From Desulfuromonadales bacterium (GTDB taxonomy: Bacteria; Desulfobacterota; Desulfuromonadia; Desulfuromonadales; JAGXHI01), in the NCBI GenBank assembly GCA_024636295.1, contig JAGXHI010000028.1, positions 122,299 to 186,298 of the forward strand: a stretch of DNA of 64,000 nt. Direction: 5' to 3'. The notes beneath the pieces were generated by a model. It saw only the letters and a list, made by a program, of their open reading frames with translations, was not told the origin of the DNA and made no database searches. A program made the position numbers and the translations under genes. Shown here one piece after another: positions 54,901-62,288 of the stretch (the first letter of the stretch is position 1; every line of letters begins with the position of its first letter).

Positions 54901-56264
54901 CCGGCGACCCGGGCGACTGCATCGTTGATCGTCACTTCGGTATCGGCTTCGCTGATCGTCCCTGCAAGGGTGATCACCGGGGTATTGAGCCAGTCGCCGG
55001 CGAGATGGCTGGTCACGGTCGCAACTGGAGCGATAGTGTCGCGGTTGACGGTGATGGTCGCCGTCGCCTGATTCCCGGCGCGGTCCGTGGCGACAAGCTC
55101 GATCGAATTGGGCCCTTCTTGCTCCAGGGCGACCGCCGCGGAGGAAAAGGAGTTGCCTTTGACCGCTGCGGGCTGCTCGTTTATTTCGACCCGGGCGAAC
55201 TCTTCATTGAGGGAACCGCTGACCGGTACGTCAAGAGTATTGACCCAGAGGTTATCGGCGGGGAAGGCGACGGCAACGATCGGCGGAACGGTATCTAGAT
55301 TGATCGTCCGTCGTGCGATGGAGATGTTTCCCGCAGGATCGGCGGCGCTGACATCAAATGAATTGGCGCCTTCAACCAGGGAAACGGGAAGACTGAACCG
55401 GCCGGCCAAGACATCGGCAGGTTCACCGTTGATCGTCACCGCCGGCGCCTCTGCGCGCTCGTCGCTCCAGGCGCCGGCCAGAGTGATCCGCGGTGTATTG
55501 ACCCAGACGTCATCTTGGTGGGAATCGATTGCTATAACGGGCGCGATGGTGTCCGTAGTGAACGTCCAACTTGACTCTGAGGCATTGCCTGCCCTGTCGG
55601 CTACCGAAAGAGAGATACCATGATCTCCCTCGAAGAGATCGGACTCAGGTGAAAAGGTCAGGTTCGACGGGCCGATAACAGCGGAGCCGGTCAGATCCTC
55701 CCCATCGATCAGCAATTTGATCGAATCGTAGTCCACCCCGGAGGCGCCCGGTTCTTCGTCCGAGAATTCAGAGCTGATCATCGGCCGAGCGGTTTGGAGC
55801 AAGGCGCCGTCGCGCGGATGCGACTCCCGGACTGCCGGAGGGCTGACATCGCAATTCCGACCAAGGAATCCGATCCGGAGGAAGGCGGGCACCTTGAAAT
55901 CCCCGCTTTTGAGAACGACGCGAAAATCGTTCTGGATTTTCACGGCGACGGGAATTTCCAGGTACTCGGTTTTCTTCTTGAACAGGTCTTCGGAGGCGAC
56001 CTCCGTTCCGTTGACGAATATCTCGGCCGCTGTAATCCTGGACTGGTTGCTGTCTCCGTTCCACACCCTCAAAACGGCCTGGTCCGAGGCCTCACAACGA
56101 TCAAATGATCCCCTGTATACCGTAGGCGCCCCTTTTTGACGGACCATTCGCTCCGGGCCGAAAAGAGGCAGATCGGCCACAGCAAACGCAGGGGAAGCGG
56201 GCTCGAGCAAGACGAAAGACAAAAGCAGAACCAGAACATGCCATTTTCCAGAGAAAGCCTTCAT
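45963..56264 (-). CDS. Giant secreted multidomain protein with Ig-like array, LVIVD propeller and C-terminal alpha/beta hydrolase
   Basis: About 3,433 residues from ATG 56262-56264 with a Sec signal peptide (MKAFSGKWHVLVLLLSFV, through about residue 28). In order: a beta domain (about 30-135); a Big_5-like domain; about seven glucodextranase-B-like Ig repeats (about 240-855, with EGxNxLxVxAxDxAGN endings); a carboxypeptidase-regulatory-like domain (about 940-1,035); a long unassigned beta region; Big_5 (about 1,560-1,665); an SdrD-B-like domain (YHDKNGVSGYQPGEDTP); Big_5 (about 2,150-2,280); an LVIVD-type beta-propeller (about 2,280-2,660, with VLDVTDPKSPRSI, ILDLSNPFSPVEMG and ILDIRDPFHPKRL); a dockerin-like DYNRDRKIDDTDRALA; and a C-terminal alpha/beta hydrolase (about 3,035-3,330, VFVHGYNVNG and nucleophile motif AHSLGN). 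A lipase/esterase activity on a surface stalk is possible. Confidence 0.88.
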   Translation of the reverse strand: MKAFSGKWHVLVLLLSFVLLEPASPAFAVADLPLFGPERMVRQKGAPTVYRGSFDRCEASDQAVLRVWNGDSNQSRITAAEIFVNGTEVASEDLFKKKTEYLEIPVAVKIQNDFRVVLKSGDFKVPAFLRIGFLGRNCDVSPPAVRESHPRDGALLQTARPMISSEFSDEEPGASGVDYDSIKLLIDGEDLTGSAVIGPSNLTFSPESDLFEGDHGISLSVADRAGNASESSWTFTTDTIAPVIAIDSHQDDVWVNTPRITLAGAWSDERAEAPAVTINGEPADVLAGRFSLPVSLVEGANSFDVSAADPAGNISIARRTINLDTVPPIVAVAFPADNLWVNTLDVPVSGSLNEEFARVEINEQPAAVKGNSFSSAAVALEQEGPNSIELVATDRAGNQATATITVNRDTIAPVATVTSHLAGDWLNTPVITLAGTISEADTEVTINDAVARVAGTTFSLSAVALVEGINPLTVTAVDRAGNSGNADLNLHLDTVPPTVAIDAPPSGFLTNRSVADLVGHADEPILSAQINGAVAILGVDNRFSASKLPLETEGGNLLTATVTDRAGNSGSATINIERDSTPPAAPVLTPAASPSNAAVIAVSGSCEAGATVTITLRQPDGAISTLPILISADTDGDGDGEFSLNDIPLSDEGGYLFRAVAIDIAGNNSPAATAEVVRDVTAPVISITDPLDDSISEELEIDITGTVDDPEALLTIDGAPVVLNATGEFSFRKTLQYGENGIILLAVDAAGNSGTAGLTVHADSTPPVVTITSPADGMITAAGEVTVSGSVNEPITALSINGQSAVFDQQTFSIVATLAEGENLLTLSAADRAGNIGAADLTLIRDSQPPTLTLTVPEQGPAGGNIQIALHAGDTGGFSLIEIATSGAPLWSESPTDAVRDKSLTYTLALDSLLGSVLTFSARAVDAAGNVATETGRLTVVAGAARPGYLQGEVFNDHSGLQLGDALVTVTSEGKTVATALTGADGGYFVELPVGHYEVHLSAEGFTSVDRFVTIDSGRNSQVLDARLTPLTRERMTVDLVGGTWTFNPTPDEAKGVAATLTVPPDAILDAVDLSLSPVSNQGLAAPLPSGWAPLGVFELRQYLPATDQEVGPEPFALSLELELVWQDEWFLPAGSAAALVRYDTENRRWLSAGSAILAATGKTLSGGLPVLGQYAFIIPDDVNAALPAIGTEPAVLGTASDVTVLTAAGRVVPSAAPPSIDLWGVGEVVLTRPENIPDAPVSGTLVLGRVSERFDLFDGNVALPTEYTQDLFLYRRPCLTNPGAGAVSTVTGSAQTPELRATFPVTPSRRYSIVELLMGKVGIAVYGADSGSGSGLMVGSEGARIVDEDGNVLEIPAGGLERTVPISTRTANGSDASVGEGFSLLRVVAVDLTRQTLGIPATLTIPTPEDFDRTRPVVIALPVEIGSAVRLQLVALGRIAGGSIASDGAVPGLNLPGIVSSGHYYVLQADGPLGYLSGSVGAPAGQSYPLALVSTGASGLAAVTGASGGYRIAVAVGNHLITALDPALDDSGSAAVSVTAGSLTHQDIVIHPRPPEIVRTLPEKDQGGVDPNASVIVTFSEGVKKETVTGGGLTLHDSAGNAVDGAFSFGPDQSVVTFYPATALKSESGYRLSLSNVIRDLQGYPLSDPQQIRFFIRDVTPPVPPAAGAISATFPDENGEVTVTATQGSAENDVSVLIINNESGAIVGVSPDPDGSFSARISGQLGDEIQVVLMDEAGNQTTISYLTFKAPDGRHLVTRKGGKVEGEGGSLLEIPEGALAGPAVIKMTQVAEEDLPRPAPDQFRILGSFRIDNGGIPFAREVDLSMPVPVDYPENAFPMVVEPITYVNLDGSEEKLFRIVDYATVENGRITTASHPYDGVRDGGTYTFMIPDPRGDFGGAVSVSGITYHDKNGVSGYQPGEDTPIEGASVRGSGAADLVAFSRENGLYATFGWTQATMARGVTIIAEHPLTANRVSIPLYWNDAPYVKNNLNIKLADKDTEFPDTTPPDLQFLIRVAPTAEGRYDLGFIQTGTPLDLEITAIDLEMKDVTLSGLFEASDGTRRTIKAVVKETDVVNFARENRENGGDSEVIARKYTYNVIFENDFRDMDGYFNSPDAGRYTFEVTATDAKDQRTLRRREVQVLEKGEMPGVQPGPPSVLEVRPDDGAYGVPVTGAVQVYFNEPVLNVTPETLQLIDLDSSENPKPIVPAYVFTGIENGRMRATLQPKSKFFYGRSYQVVATTGITDTAEGNPKDQNGDPVVLNLKEERRTTFRTKAPEFYDLADDNRFDNGQQVAFYRFGAWTFAVVALGSDGWKVLDVTDPKSPRSIGGRNLTNSNVDWEVRDVAIDPETSILVLTENIRYADGIHFGYLRMFNLQNIIRAETDPKASESEKFNAYMPIGKARLASNYSGYPNRLLLHRGYAYVCNTMVGIQVVDLKKAQKNLPEGQTALVGVFSTWDAGYHLPLNIATGRGNQLLLTTSSGHLLILDVTMPQIPRELSATLLGGGILDVATAVDFRYIDEQGEVAYKDIAVVTCRDGTIRILDLSNPFSPVEMGIALDEQGRPLTLIARDITLSPGVGSAIVSTFKSLEILDIRDPFHPKRLLTLTRFPRGDDRFVAFGSLNAVEIINGWLYLCSTNQGLHIVNLDGVTITSDPPYIFLDGQGRPKRTDSDGQIIDASAIGYAIAPQDARLGKVELVIHREGETDIVKGDVSKTGFFNITLDENGVPIDYSTSGQKYAEIIIDRNTPAEIVGPKIPIVRPVLVPDYNRDRKIDDTDRALAAQGRTFYFWINDDDDLGEVEGSDIPGKKVNDKFFGSDDDELDHENGYIDGMRDLTDFFPVHFDLTEIARILPPDKYTYRLTTGGEHLNFVYTDLQADGAGNYLTGVPGSADLSPAAKLVMDGEGKRINNINTLKTAGAGLFTSSGGEEFKTWSLAQAEGSDRNKAKGVILFEGRKPFNGVLVLEISDKVNEPIRLALDLSLDGVEQMFRHKNIIQAALPELNPQPPEHLTEWGEPDRLGEPLNCPDGTCLSGDGSDLVFVHGYNVNGQQARGWQAEMFKRFFWSGLKSRFWGLTWYGSKTQLGTISLNYHTNVRNALHSAPALRKFLNTSLEGPISIAAHSLGNMLVSSCLADQNENSPLIADVRNFFMINAAVALEAYIGGEIPTSFSEDNPMVHPDWYGYKVSLGASEWYSLFEGNYLDGMPDARGTLTWRNRFQNLPSGINYFNFYSSGEEILDVHYGDPGIFDAAMEGDGRYIWSLQEKMKGRMPVGVVLSSRYGGWGFNWNDYAERINENTIDEEIRIWLPNRANEVGEDELTTSPFFSKGMSFGTLFEIPGPGNGEILSHRDKWLAEAFPALTGAAGGPMGGTLVPIFLPENVLDMQIHYQNGWPKARLDKGDKRWKHSDLKNISYLHIYEIFQKMMNSVETTQ

Positions 56265-56321
56265 CACCGATGCACCCTTTGAGATTCCAGGAAAAACAGG
56301 GAAAAACATGATATAAAAAAT

Positions 56322-56365
56322 AAAAAAACCCGCCCTGGACCTGAAAAGGTCACGAGAGCGGGTTT
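56322..56365 (-). terminator. Leader terminator / attenuator upstream of the giant hydrolase-fusion gene
   Basis: On the minus strand AAACCCGC (56358-56365 as complement) pairs with GCGGGTTT (56326-56333), with inner GACCT/AGGTC pairing, followed by a T-rich run to 56322. It lies 57 bp before the gene start and no gene precedes it on this strand, so it terminates a short leader RNA. Confidence 0.8.
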
Positions 56366-56776
56366 CCGCGCTGCAATTGAGTTCCCCCTCCCCATTGCCC
56401 AGATCGATTTTAAAATGATTTTTAAAGAAGAACTATTATTAAAAACAAAGAAAGTCAAACAATAAAACTATATAATTTTCTAATGCTCTTGCCTGATCCC
56501 CTGCGGGATACATTTTTTTGCATCGACAACATGCATTTCCTCATCGGGGATCACTGCCCTTTTTCCGGGCAGAAGGCCAGCACCCTTGCGGGGGTGCTTA
56601 CTTCCATGTATCTGTCCACAGAAATGGCCATTATTATCCAGAGAAGCTTGTGGATGAAAAATGACTCCGAAAGACGGCGGAAGAGTACATATCCCTCTTA
56701 TCCGTTAGGATTCCAGTTCCCCCTCGGGCGGCATCCGGACCTGCTGCTTGAAAAATATTCATAAGGAGAATTTTTA
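56366..56776. other. Divergent interval, non-coding
   Basis: Between the leader terminator and the Old Yellow Enzyme gene. It is AT-rich from 56400 to 56480; three small GC hairpins lie at about 56495-56515, 56551-56570 and 56579-56600. Promoters for both directions must lie here, but no convincing consensus pair was found. A 93-codon open frame at 56483 lacks a ribosome site and family features. Confidence 0.4.
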
Positions 56777-57886
56777 ATGTCACATTTATTCGAACCGCTC
56801 ACCCTCCGCGGCGTGACGCTCCCCAACCGGATCGCGGTATCGCCCATGTGCCAGTACTCGAGTACGGACGGCTTTGCCAACGACTGGCACCTCATTCATC
56901 TCGGCAGCCGGGCGGTCGGCGGAGCAGGGCTGGTCCTGAGCGAAGCCATGGCCGTCACCCCTCAGGGTCGCATCAGCCCTCGGGACCTGGGGCTCTGGAG
57001 CGACGATCACATCGAGCCACTGGCACGCATTGTTCACTTCATGGCGCAAAACGGGAGCGTGCCCGGCATTCAACTGGGGCATGCCGGGCGCAAGGCCAGC
57101 GCCCCTCCCCCGTGGGAGAACCGGGCCGTCACCCTGACGGAAGCAGAAGGGGGATGGCCGATTGCGGCCCCCAGCGCCGTGGCCTTTGACGAGGGATGTT
57201 TCGTGCCGACGGCACTGACCGAGGAAGGGATTCGGGAGATTACGGACGCCTTTGTCCAGGCCGCCCGTCGCGCATTGCTGGCGGGGTTTCGGGTTGCCGA
57301 AGTCCATGCCGCTCATGGATACCTGCTGCAGGAGTTTCTCTCCCCGCTCAGCAACCTGCGCACGGACCGGTACGGCGGAAGTTTCGAGAATCGAACGCGG
57401 CTGCTTCGGGAGATCGTCGGCGCGCTTCGTGAGGTCTGGCCCGAGCGCCTGCCGCTCCTGGTGAGGATCTCAGCGACCGATTGGATCGAAGGAGGCTGGG
57501 ACCCGGAACAATCCTGCGAACTGGTCCGTCAGCTCCTGCCCCTGGGAGTGGATCTGATCGACTGCTCTTCGGGCGGGAACGTAGCGCACATAAAGATGCC
57601 GATCGGACCCGGATACCAGACTCGGTTTGCGGAGCAGATCCGACGGGAAACCGGCGCCAGAACCGGCGCCGTGGGGCTGATTACCGCCCCCGCACAGGCC
57701 GATCACATCATCCGTTCAGGACAGGCGGACCTGGTACTGCTCGCCCGGGAATTGCTTCGCGACCCTTACTGGCCGCTGAGGGCCGCTCGTGAACTCGGAC
57801 ACCTGTCCCCGTGGCCGATCCAGTATTTACGCTCGGCGCCTGTCGACACCCCCTCCCGTCGGCCGATGGAGGCTGAGAAAGAATAG
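56777..57886 (+). CDS. Old Yellow Enzyme family NADH:flavin oxidoreductase (YqjM-like)
   Basis: A 369-residue FMN TIM-barrel ene-reductase reducing activated C=C bonds or nitro groups. Class III (YqjM/thermophilic-like) markers are Cys25 and Tyr27 in SPMCQYSS, LGHAGRKAS, the substrate-binding His177/His180 and Tyr182 in EVHAAHGYLLQEFLSPLSN, and the FMN-phosphate region near LLARELLRDPYW. The ATG has AAGGAG ten bases upstream. It is on the plus strand between minus-strand secreted-protein genes, converging with the YjbH gene at 29 bp, so it seems functionally unrelated to them. Physiological substrate unknown. Confidence 0.93.
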   Translation: MSHLFEPLTLRGVTLPNRIAVSPMCQYSSTDGFANDWHLIHLGSRAVGGAGLVLSEAMAVTPQGRISPRDLGLWSDDHIEPLARIVHFMAQNGSVPGIQLGHAGRKASAPPPWENRAVTLTEAEGGWPIAAPSAVAFDEGCFVPTALTEEGIREITDAFVQAARRALLAGFRVAEVHAAHGYLLQEFLSPLSNLRTDRYGGSFENRTRLLREIVGALREVWPERLPLLVRISATDWIEGGWDPEQSCELVRQLLPLGVDLIDCSSGGNVAHIKMPIGPGYQTRFAEQIRRETGARTGAVGLITAPAQADHIIRSGQADLVLLARELLRDPYWPLRAARELGHLSPWPIQYLRSAPVDTPSRRPMEAEKE

Positions 57887-57915
57887 CATTGGGCGCCGCA
57901 GAACCGCCGCCATGG

Positions 57916-60027
57916 TCAACGCGGCAGCTGCTCACCTCTCACCCTGAATTCGCCCCAATCCACGGAAGGCGCCAACCCTGTCTTCTCCTTGCCGAAGAGG
58001 TAGGCGTCCAGGAGTCGATCCAGGTGGGCTTCGAGGTATTTCTCGTTAAGCCGGTCGGCGTTGAAAAATCGCCGCTGCAGATTGAAGGCGGTCTGGGGAA
58101 TGATGCCCTGGCCGAAAACGAGCGGATTCCGGCCTCCCTCCTCAGCCAGAACCGATTGGAGCTGGTAAGACCAATGGTCGTTGCCCCTGACCTGGAATAT
58201 GGAAGGTTTCATATCCCGACGCGGCGTCAGCGGCAGAGTGATGCGAATCCCCCCGATCGTATCCCTCGTGTTGGATACGAAAAAAGTAATCGCCGTATCG
58301 CCGAAATACCGCTTCAACTCGAGGATGAATCCCTGGTCTTCCTTAAGGTACTGGCCGTACATGGCCTCGAAAAACAGATCATAGCGGGCCATGTAATAGC
58401 GGTACGAACCGATCAGAGTCTCGCGTGAAATCCCGTCGTCGTCGAAATACCCGGCTCGTGCCTTGAAACGGTGCGTCCCGTCACCGGGATTCCAGAGGGC
58501 TTCCCCGAGGACTCCGTCGAGATCGGAAAGGTATCTCCCTCCCCCGATCATGGCCGTCAACCCGGGGGCCACACGAAAGGCCTGATTCAGGAAAATCCGC
58601 TCCAGAACCGCCTCATTGGAATCTCCGAACGCAGCACCTTCTTCGAAATCCTCGCTCCAGGAGACCGGGATATCCCACCCCAGGTTGAAAGCGGCCCCTT
58701 TCCAGAGATTCACGAAAAGGTCGGGTTTCACGGAAAGGCGGTAATCGAAAACCCCGAGTTCGGTCCCCACGGTGGTCGAAAGGCCCGGGTAGATCATCAG
58801 GGAAGAATGAAGGCGGTCGGGATTCCCGGTTCCGGAAACCCACCGGATATCCCCCTGCGGTGCACCCGGCGCGTTCCGAACCCGGAGGGCCGATTGAAGC
58901 TCCTTCAGAGATTCCGACGGAGGACAAGGATCCTCCCGTGTAAAGAACACCCGGAAAGGCGCCGCCGGGCCGGAAACCTCCAGCACCGGAATGGCCCTGT
59001 TGAGGATCCGGATGACGAACAGGTCTAAATTCCGCGGCATGCCGGTCAGCGCGGTTCCCATCACGAGCCCCAGGCCGTCGAGTTCATTGTGATTGTAAAG
59101 GCTGTTTTCGTATTCCACGAAAAGTGCGTTTCCAAGCCAACCGACCCGGACGTTTTCGAAACCGAGTTCGACCAGGTGGGATTGCATGGCCTTCAGGTCC
59201 GAGAAGACCTCGTCCGGAAGCTCTCTTCGAGGATCCAGGCCCTCGAGCGTCTTTGACGAAACAGAGCGATCCGGCCCCTTCATTTCGGGAATAAATGCCG
59301 TCGGTGAAGGGCAGGGTTTGGGTCCACGCCCGATGGGCATGCGCAGAAAAGCGGCGAAGGAGGTCTCATCCTTCCCATCTTCCAGTGAGGTTTTGACCAC
59401 TCCCCCCAGTTGGGCCGAAAAAGGGAGCAGCCCCGGTGGTGTCCCAAGTCGCAGCCCGGCGGCGGCCTCCTCGGCATCATGATCGAGCAGAAGGTGGAGC
59501 CAGTCGAACAGCCGCACCTCGGCGCCGCCGAAGACCCCCTCCATCCGATCAGGGCCGATGCCGTATCCCAGGCTCAGGCGGACCCGGTTGAAGAATTCCT
59601 GGGACAGGACGGCATATCCGGTACGGAAATGTGGCGCTCCGCCCTTGATGTCCTGGTAACCGATGGCCATCTTCGGCAGCCAGGGACGATAAAAAGGAAT
59701 CTGGAACTTGCCGTTGGCCGAGAGGTCTCTCGCCTCACCCGGGGCCTCCGTTAAACGGGCGCCGAGTTCGAGATAAGGCAGAAATCCAAAGGAGACAATA
59801 TAGCTGTCCTCGTAGGGGACGCTGTCCCGCCACATCGGTTCGATCTGATCGGTGTAGAGGATCTCAAAGGTCTTTTCCGGTGTGACTTCGGCATTCGGCG
59901 TATTCAGAATACCGGTAAAACCCTGGAGAGAGGGGCCTGAGCCGAAGGGATAAACCTGGGATGGGGTCCCGAGGCACAAAACTGTCGCGAGGAAAAAACC
60001 GATTCGAAAATAATTCATGGCATTCAA
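57916..60027 (-). CDS. YjbH-family outer-membrane exopolysaccharide protein
   Basis: A 703-residue exported protein. The signal peptide is near MNYFRIGFFLATVLCLGTPS (a second in-frame ATG at 60016-60018 is an equally good start). PSLQGFTGILNTPNAEVTP is the hallmark N-terminal strand of the YjbH family, followed by LGARLTE, GAPHFRTGYAVLSQEF and many amphipathic beta strands consistent with an outer-membrane barrel. The late GDTAITFFVSNTRDTIGGIRI also fits. YjbH proteins accompany exopolysaccharide systems (yjbEFGH, group 4 capsule). No yjbEFG homologue is in view. It follows the lipoprotein gene at 60128, with a terminator between them. Role in polysaccharide export or modification is inferred from family. 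Confidence 0.82.
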   Translation of the reverse strand: MNAMNYFRIGFFLATVLCLGTPSQVYPFGSGPSLQGFTGILNTPNAEVTPEKTFEILYTDQIEPMWRDSVPYEDSYIVSFGFLPYLELGARLTEAPGEARDLSANGKFQIPFYRPWLPKMAIGYQDIKGGAPHFRTGYAVLSQEFFNRVRLSLGYGIGPDRMEGVFGGAEVRLFDWLHLLLDHDAEEAAAGLRLGTPPGLLPFSAQLGGVVKTSLEDGKDETSFAAFLRMPIGRGPKPCPSPTAFIPEMKGPDRSVSSKTLEGLDPRRELPDEVFSDLKAMQSHLVELGFENVRVGWLGNALFVEYENSLYNHNELDGLGLVMGTALTGMPRNLDLFVIRILNRAIPVLEVSGPAAPFRVFFTREDPCPPSESLKELQSALRVRNAPGAPQGDIRWVSGTGNPDRLHSSLMIYPGLSTTVGTELGVFDYRLSVKPDLFVNLWKGAAFNLGWDIPVSWSEDFEEGAAFGDSNEAVLERIFLNQAFRVAPGLTAMIGGGRYLSDLDGVLGEALWNPGDGTHRFKARAGYFDDDGISRETLIGSYRYYMARYDLFFEAMYGQYLKEDQGFILELKRYFGDTAITFFVSNTRDTIGGIRITLPLTPRRDMKPSIFQVRGNDHWSYQLQSVLAEEGGRNPLVFGQGIIPQTAFNLQRRFFNADRLNEKYLEAHLDRLLDAYLFGKEKTGLAPSVDWGEFRVRGEQLPR

Positions 60028-60062
60028 TTCAAAGCACCGATGCGAGTAAACGCGCCCGGCAG

Positions 60063-60099
60063 AAAAAAGGGGACGCCTGGATGAATTCCAGGCATCCCC
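60063..60099 (-). terminator. Intrinsic terminator between lipoprotein and YjbH genes
   Basis: GGGGA-GCCTGGA pairs with TCCAGGC-TCCCC across a short loop (60069-60099); on the minus strand it ends in six Ts. The YjbH start is only 36 bp further, so that gene needs read-through or a promoter overlapping the hairpin. Confidence 0.85.
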
Positions 60100-60127
60100 T
60101 GAAGACGCCTCAAGTGGTCGCTTAAAC

Positions 60128-61972
60128 CTACTGACCCGAACCTGTGCCGCCCGTGCCTCCGGTCGTTGGAGGCGGAACCGTGCAGACCATGCCCAGTGTG
60201 ATGGTGACGCTCTTCTGCGCCGTCACTGTCACCGGCTCGAAGACATAGGAGCCAGACCGGCGATCGAAGACGGCGATTTCGTAGTCGTTGCCGACGACAA
60301 GACCGGGAACGGAGGCGACACCATTCGCCTTGGTAATTCCACCGTAGTTCCAGTAGTTGGAATTGGCGATGCGGTAATAAACCGGGGTCGAGGAAATAAG
60401 CCTCGGACCGGGGGTGGTCGTGGGTTTGGGCGCGGTGTTGCCGTTCGGGTACTTAAAGGAGGTGCACTCCTCCTGGACCTTCACGGTCACCGGGGTCAAC
60501 TCCTCCTGGGCCGGAAGGGTAACGGGAAGCTTCAACCCGTTGGCGCAGAGATTCGCAAAAACTTCTTCACCGACCACGCCTCCGGAGAGGGCCGCTGTTA
60601 CCTTGATGGGCACATTGCCGGGAACCCTGGCGATGGTGAGTGTTCCGGTCTGGTTGGTGGCATCATAGGCCCGATTCCATCCCCCGGTGGAGCGATTGAG
60701 AAGAATGTTGAAATTCAGATTGTTGATGATTGCGCCGCTGCCGGCGTCAACCAGGTCGATCTTTGCGGTGCAGAGGTTTTCCCCCCCCAGCCACCAGTCA
60801 ACGTTGAAATAGCTCAGGTGATCGGAGCGGAAGGAGACGTAGAAGTTGCCGGCAGCATCCTTGGCCGGATCGTTAACAACCCCATCGGCATCGCTGTCGC
60901 CGACCACGCCCCAGATGACTTCGCCGCTCTTGTTCTTGAGCACGGTCCACTTTCCGGAATCCGTATCGTAGCTCCACAGGGGTACGGTATCGCCAGACGC
61001 AATCGCCGCTCCGGTTTCAGGGTTAACGATTCCCGCGGGCATCAGGATTTTGATGAAAATGGGATCCGAAAAATCCTTGGCCAGGTTACCCTGCTCGTCG
61101 GACACCTGAACGGAAGTGAAACCGCCGGAAACGAAAGCCGCCCTTTCGCCTTCAGGAAGGGGCTCTCCGTTCTCGTCCTCATCCACTTCGAGGCCACCGG
61201 GGAAGGTCTGGAGAGACTGGCTCCCGATCGGATTGTGATACGTCACCGTGGCGGTCAGCTGCCCGGTCAGTGCGGCGCCGGCGGAATTGGTGATCACGGT
61301 TCCCTGCGGGATTTGAACTTCCACCTGCCCATCGCCTGTATTCTGCGAATCGAGGCTGGTCGGAACCGGGGCGGAAACGATGGTGATGGGCGCCGAAACG
61401 CTGCCCGAGGCGTCGGACGAACCGCTGGTATTCGACTCGACGGCCACCCCGACGTTCTGAATCAGATCCGCCTTTTCCTGGGCGGTCGGCTGGGACTTGA
61501 CCAGTTTGATCGAGACCGGGAAGGCCTCGATGCCGTCGGGGACATCCTGGATGGTCACCACCTGGCTGCTGGTGACGAAGCCGTCCACTTTGGCCACGAT
61601 CCGGAAAATAAGGGGCAACTCATTATTCATGGCCCGCACGTAAAAGGTGAAGGCTCCCCCTTGGACCGGAATCGGGCCGGCGGTCTCGGTTGCGATATTG
61701 TAAAGGGATTCTCCCGTGCCATTGAAAACCTTATTGGCATCCTCACCGGTTACCGTCACCGTGTTCCCACCGAGTGCGGCCTTCAGACCCGCGCTCTGAA
61801 TGGGTGCACCGTCGCCGGCATTCTCCAGAAGTCCGGTCACCACGATATTCTCGATTTTCAGGGTGTCAGGAGGCGTAGTTTCCGGGTCATTGCTTCCACC
61901 ATCGCCATGGCACCCCCAAAGCAAAAACGCGCTGACAAGAATGGAAACCAGGAACAGAACAGCTTTTCTCAT
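60128..61972 (-). CDS. Carboxypeptidase-regulatory-like surface lipoprotein
   Basis: A 614-residue protein with a lipoprotein signal (MRKAVLFLVSILVSAFLLWG, then the lipid-bearing Cys21), followed by a Gly/Asp/Pro linker. The N-terminal half (NIVVTGLLENAGDGAPIQSA...) looks like one or two carboxypeptidase-regulatory-like domains. The middle (QIPQGTVITNSAGAALTGQ, PAGIVNPETGAAIASGDTVP, YDTDSGKWTVLKN) resembles ZU5-like beta domains seen in surface proteins. The C-terminal half has further beta sandwiches and ends in a TTGGTGGTGSG tail. The ATG has GGGAGGG six bases upstream. It precedes the YjbH gene and may be an accessory of the same surface polysaccharide or adhesion function (inference). No enzyme motif seen. 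Confidence 0.78.
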   Translation of the reverse strand: MRKAVLFLVSILVSAFLLWGCHGDGGSNDPETTPPDTLKIENIVVTGLLENAGDGAPIQSAGLKAALGGNTVTVTGEDANKVFNGTGESLYNIATETAGPIPVQGGAFTFYVRAMNNELPLIFRIVAKVDGFVTSSQVVTIQDVPDGIEAFPVSIKLVKSQPTAQEKADLIQNVGVAVESNTSGSSDASGSVSAPITIVSAPVPTSLDSQNTGDGQVEVQIPQGTVITNSAGAALTGQLTATVTYHNPIGSQSLQTFPGGLEVDEDENGEPLPEGERAAFVSGGFTSVQVSDEQGNLAKDFSDPIFIKILMPAGIVNPETGAAIASGDTVPLWSYDTDSGKWTVLKNKSGEVIWGVVGDSDADGVVNDPAKDAAGNFYVSFRSDHLSYFNVDWWLGGENLCTAKIDLVDAGSGAIINNLNFNILLNRSTGGWNRAYDATNQTGTLTIARVPGNVPIKVTAALSGGVVGEEVFANLCANGLKLPVTLPAQEELTPVTVKVQEECTSFKYPNGNTAPKPTTTPGPRLISSTPVYYRIANSNYWNYGGITKANGVASVPGLVVGNDYEIAVFDRRSGSYVFEPVTVTAQKSVTITLGMVCTVPPPTTGGTGGTGSGQ

Positions 61973-62288
61973 CTCAGCCCTCCCAGGGAATGGATAAAAG
62001 GTTAACTGGAAATCATAAAAAAGAAGAGTGATCCAGATTTGAGTTTTAAGATGGAGTTTTCTAACACTTGCAAGGAATCCTACAGAAGGCGTGGGGAAAA
62101 TTCAAACAAAAAAAAACACAAGAATTGTATTTAAAAATTATTTTTATTTATGAAAAGAGCGTCAAAATGACAATGGAAAATTAAATTCCATTTTTTGCCG
62201 AAAAGAATGATGAAAATCCGAGGAATAACAAGAAAGGTTTAAGGTTTAAGATTAAAAACTAAAAAATCAAAATCGAACATCGTGGGAG

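Noticed and set aside
60818..62005. 395-codon plus-strand open frame opposite the lipoprotein
   Set aside because: The minus frame has a lipobox, ribosome site and domain pattern; the plus frame has none.
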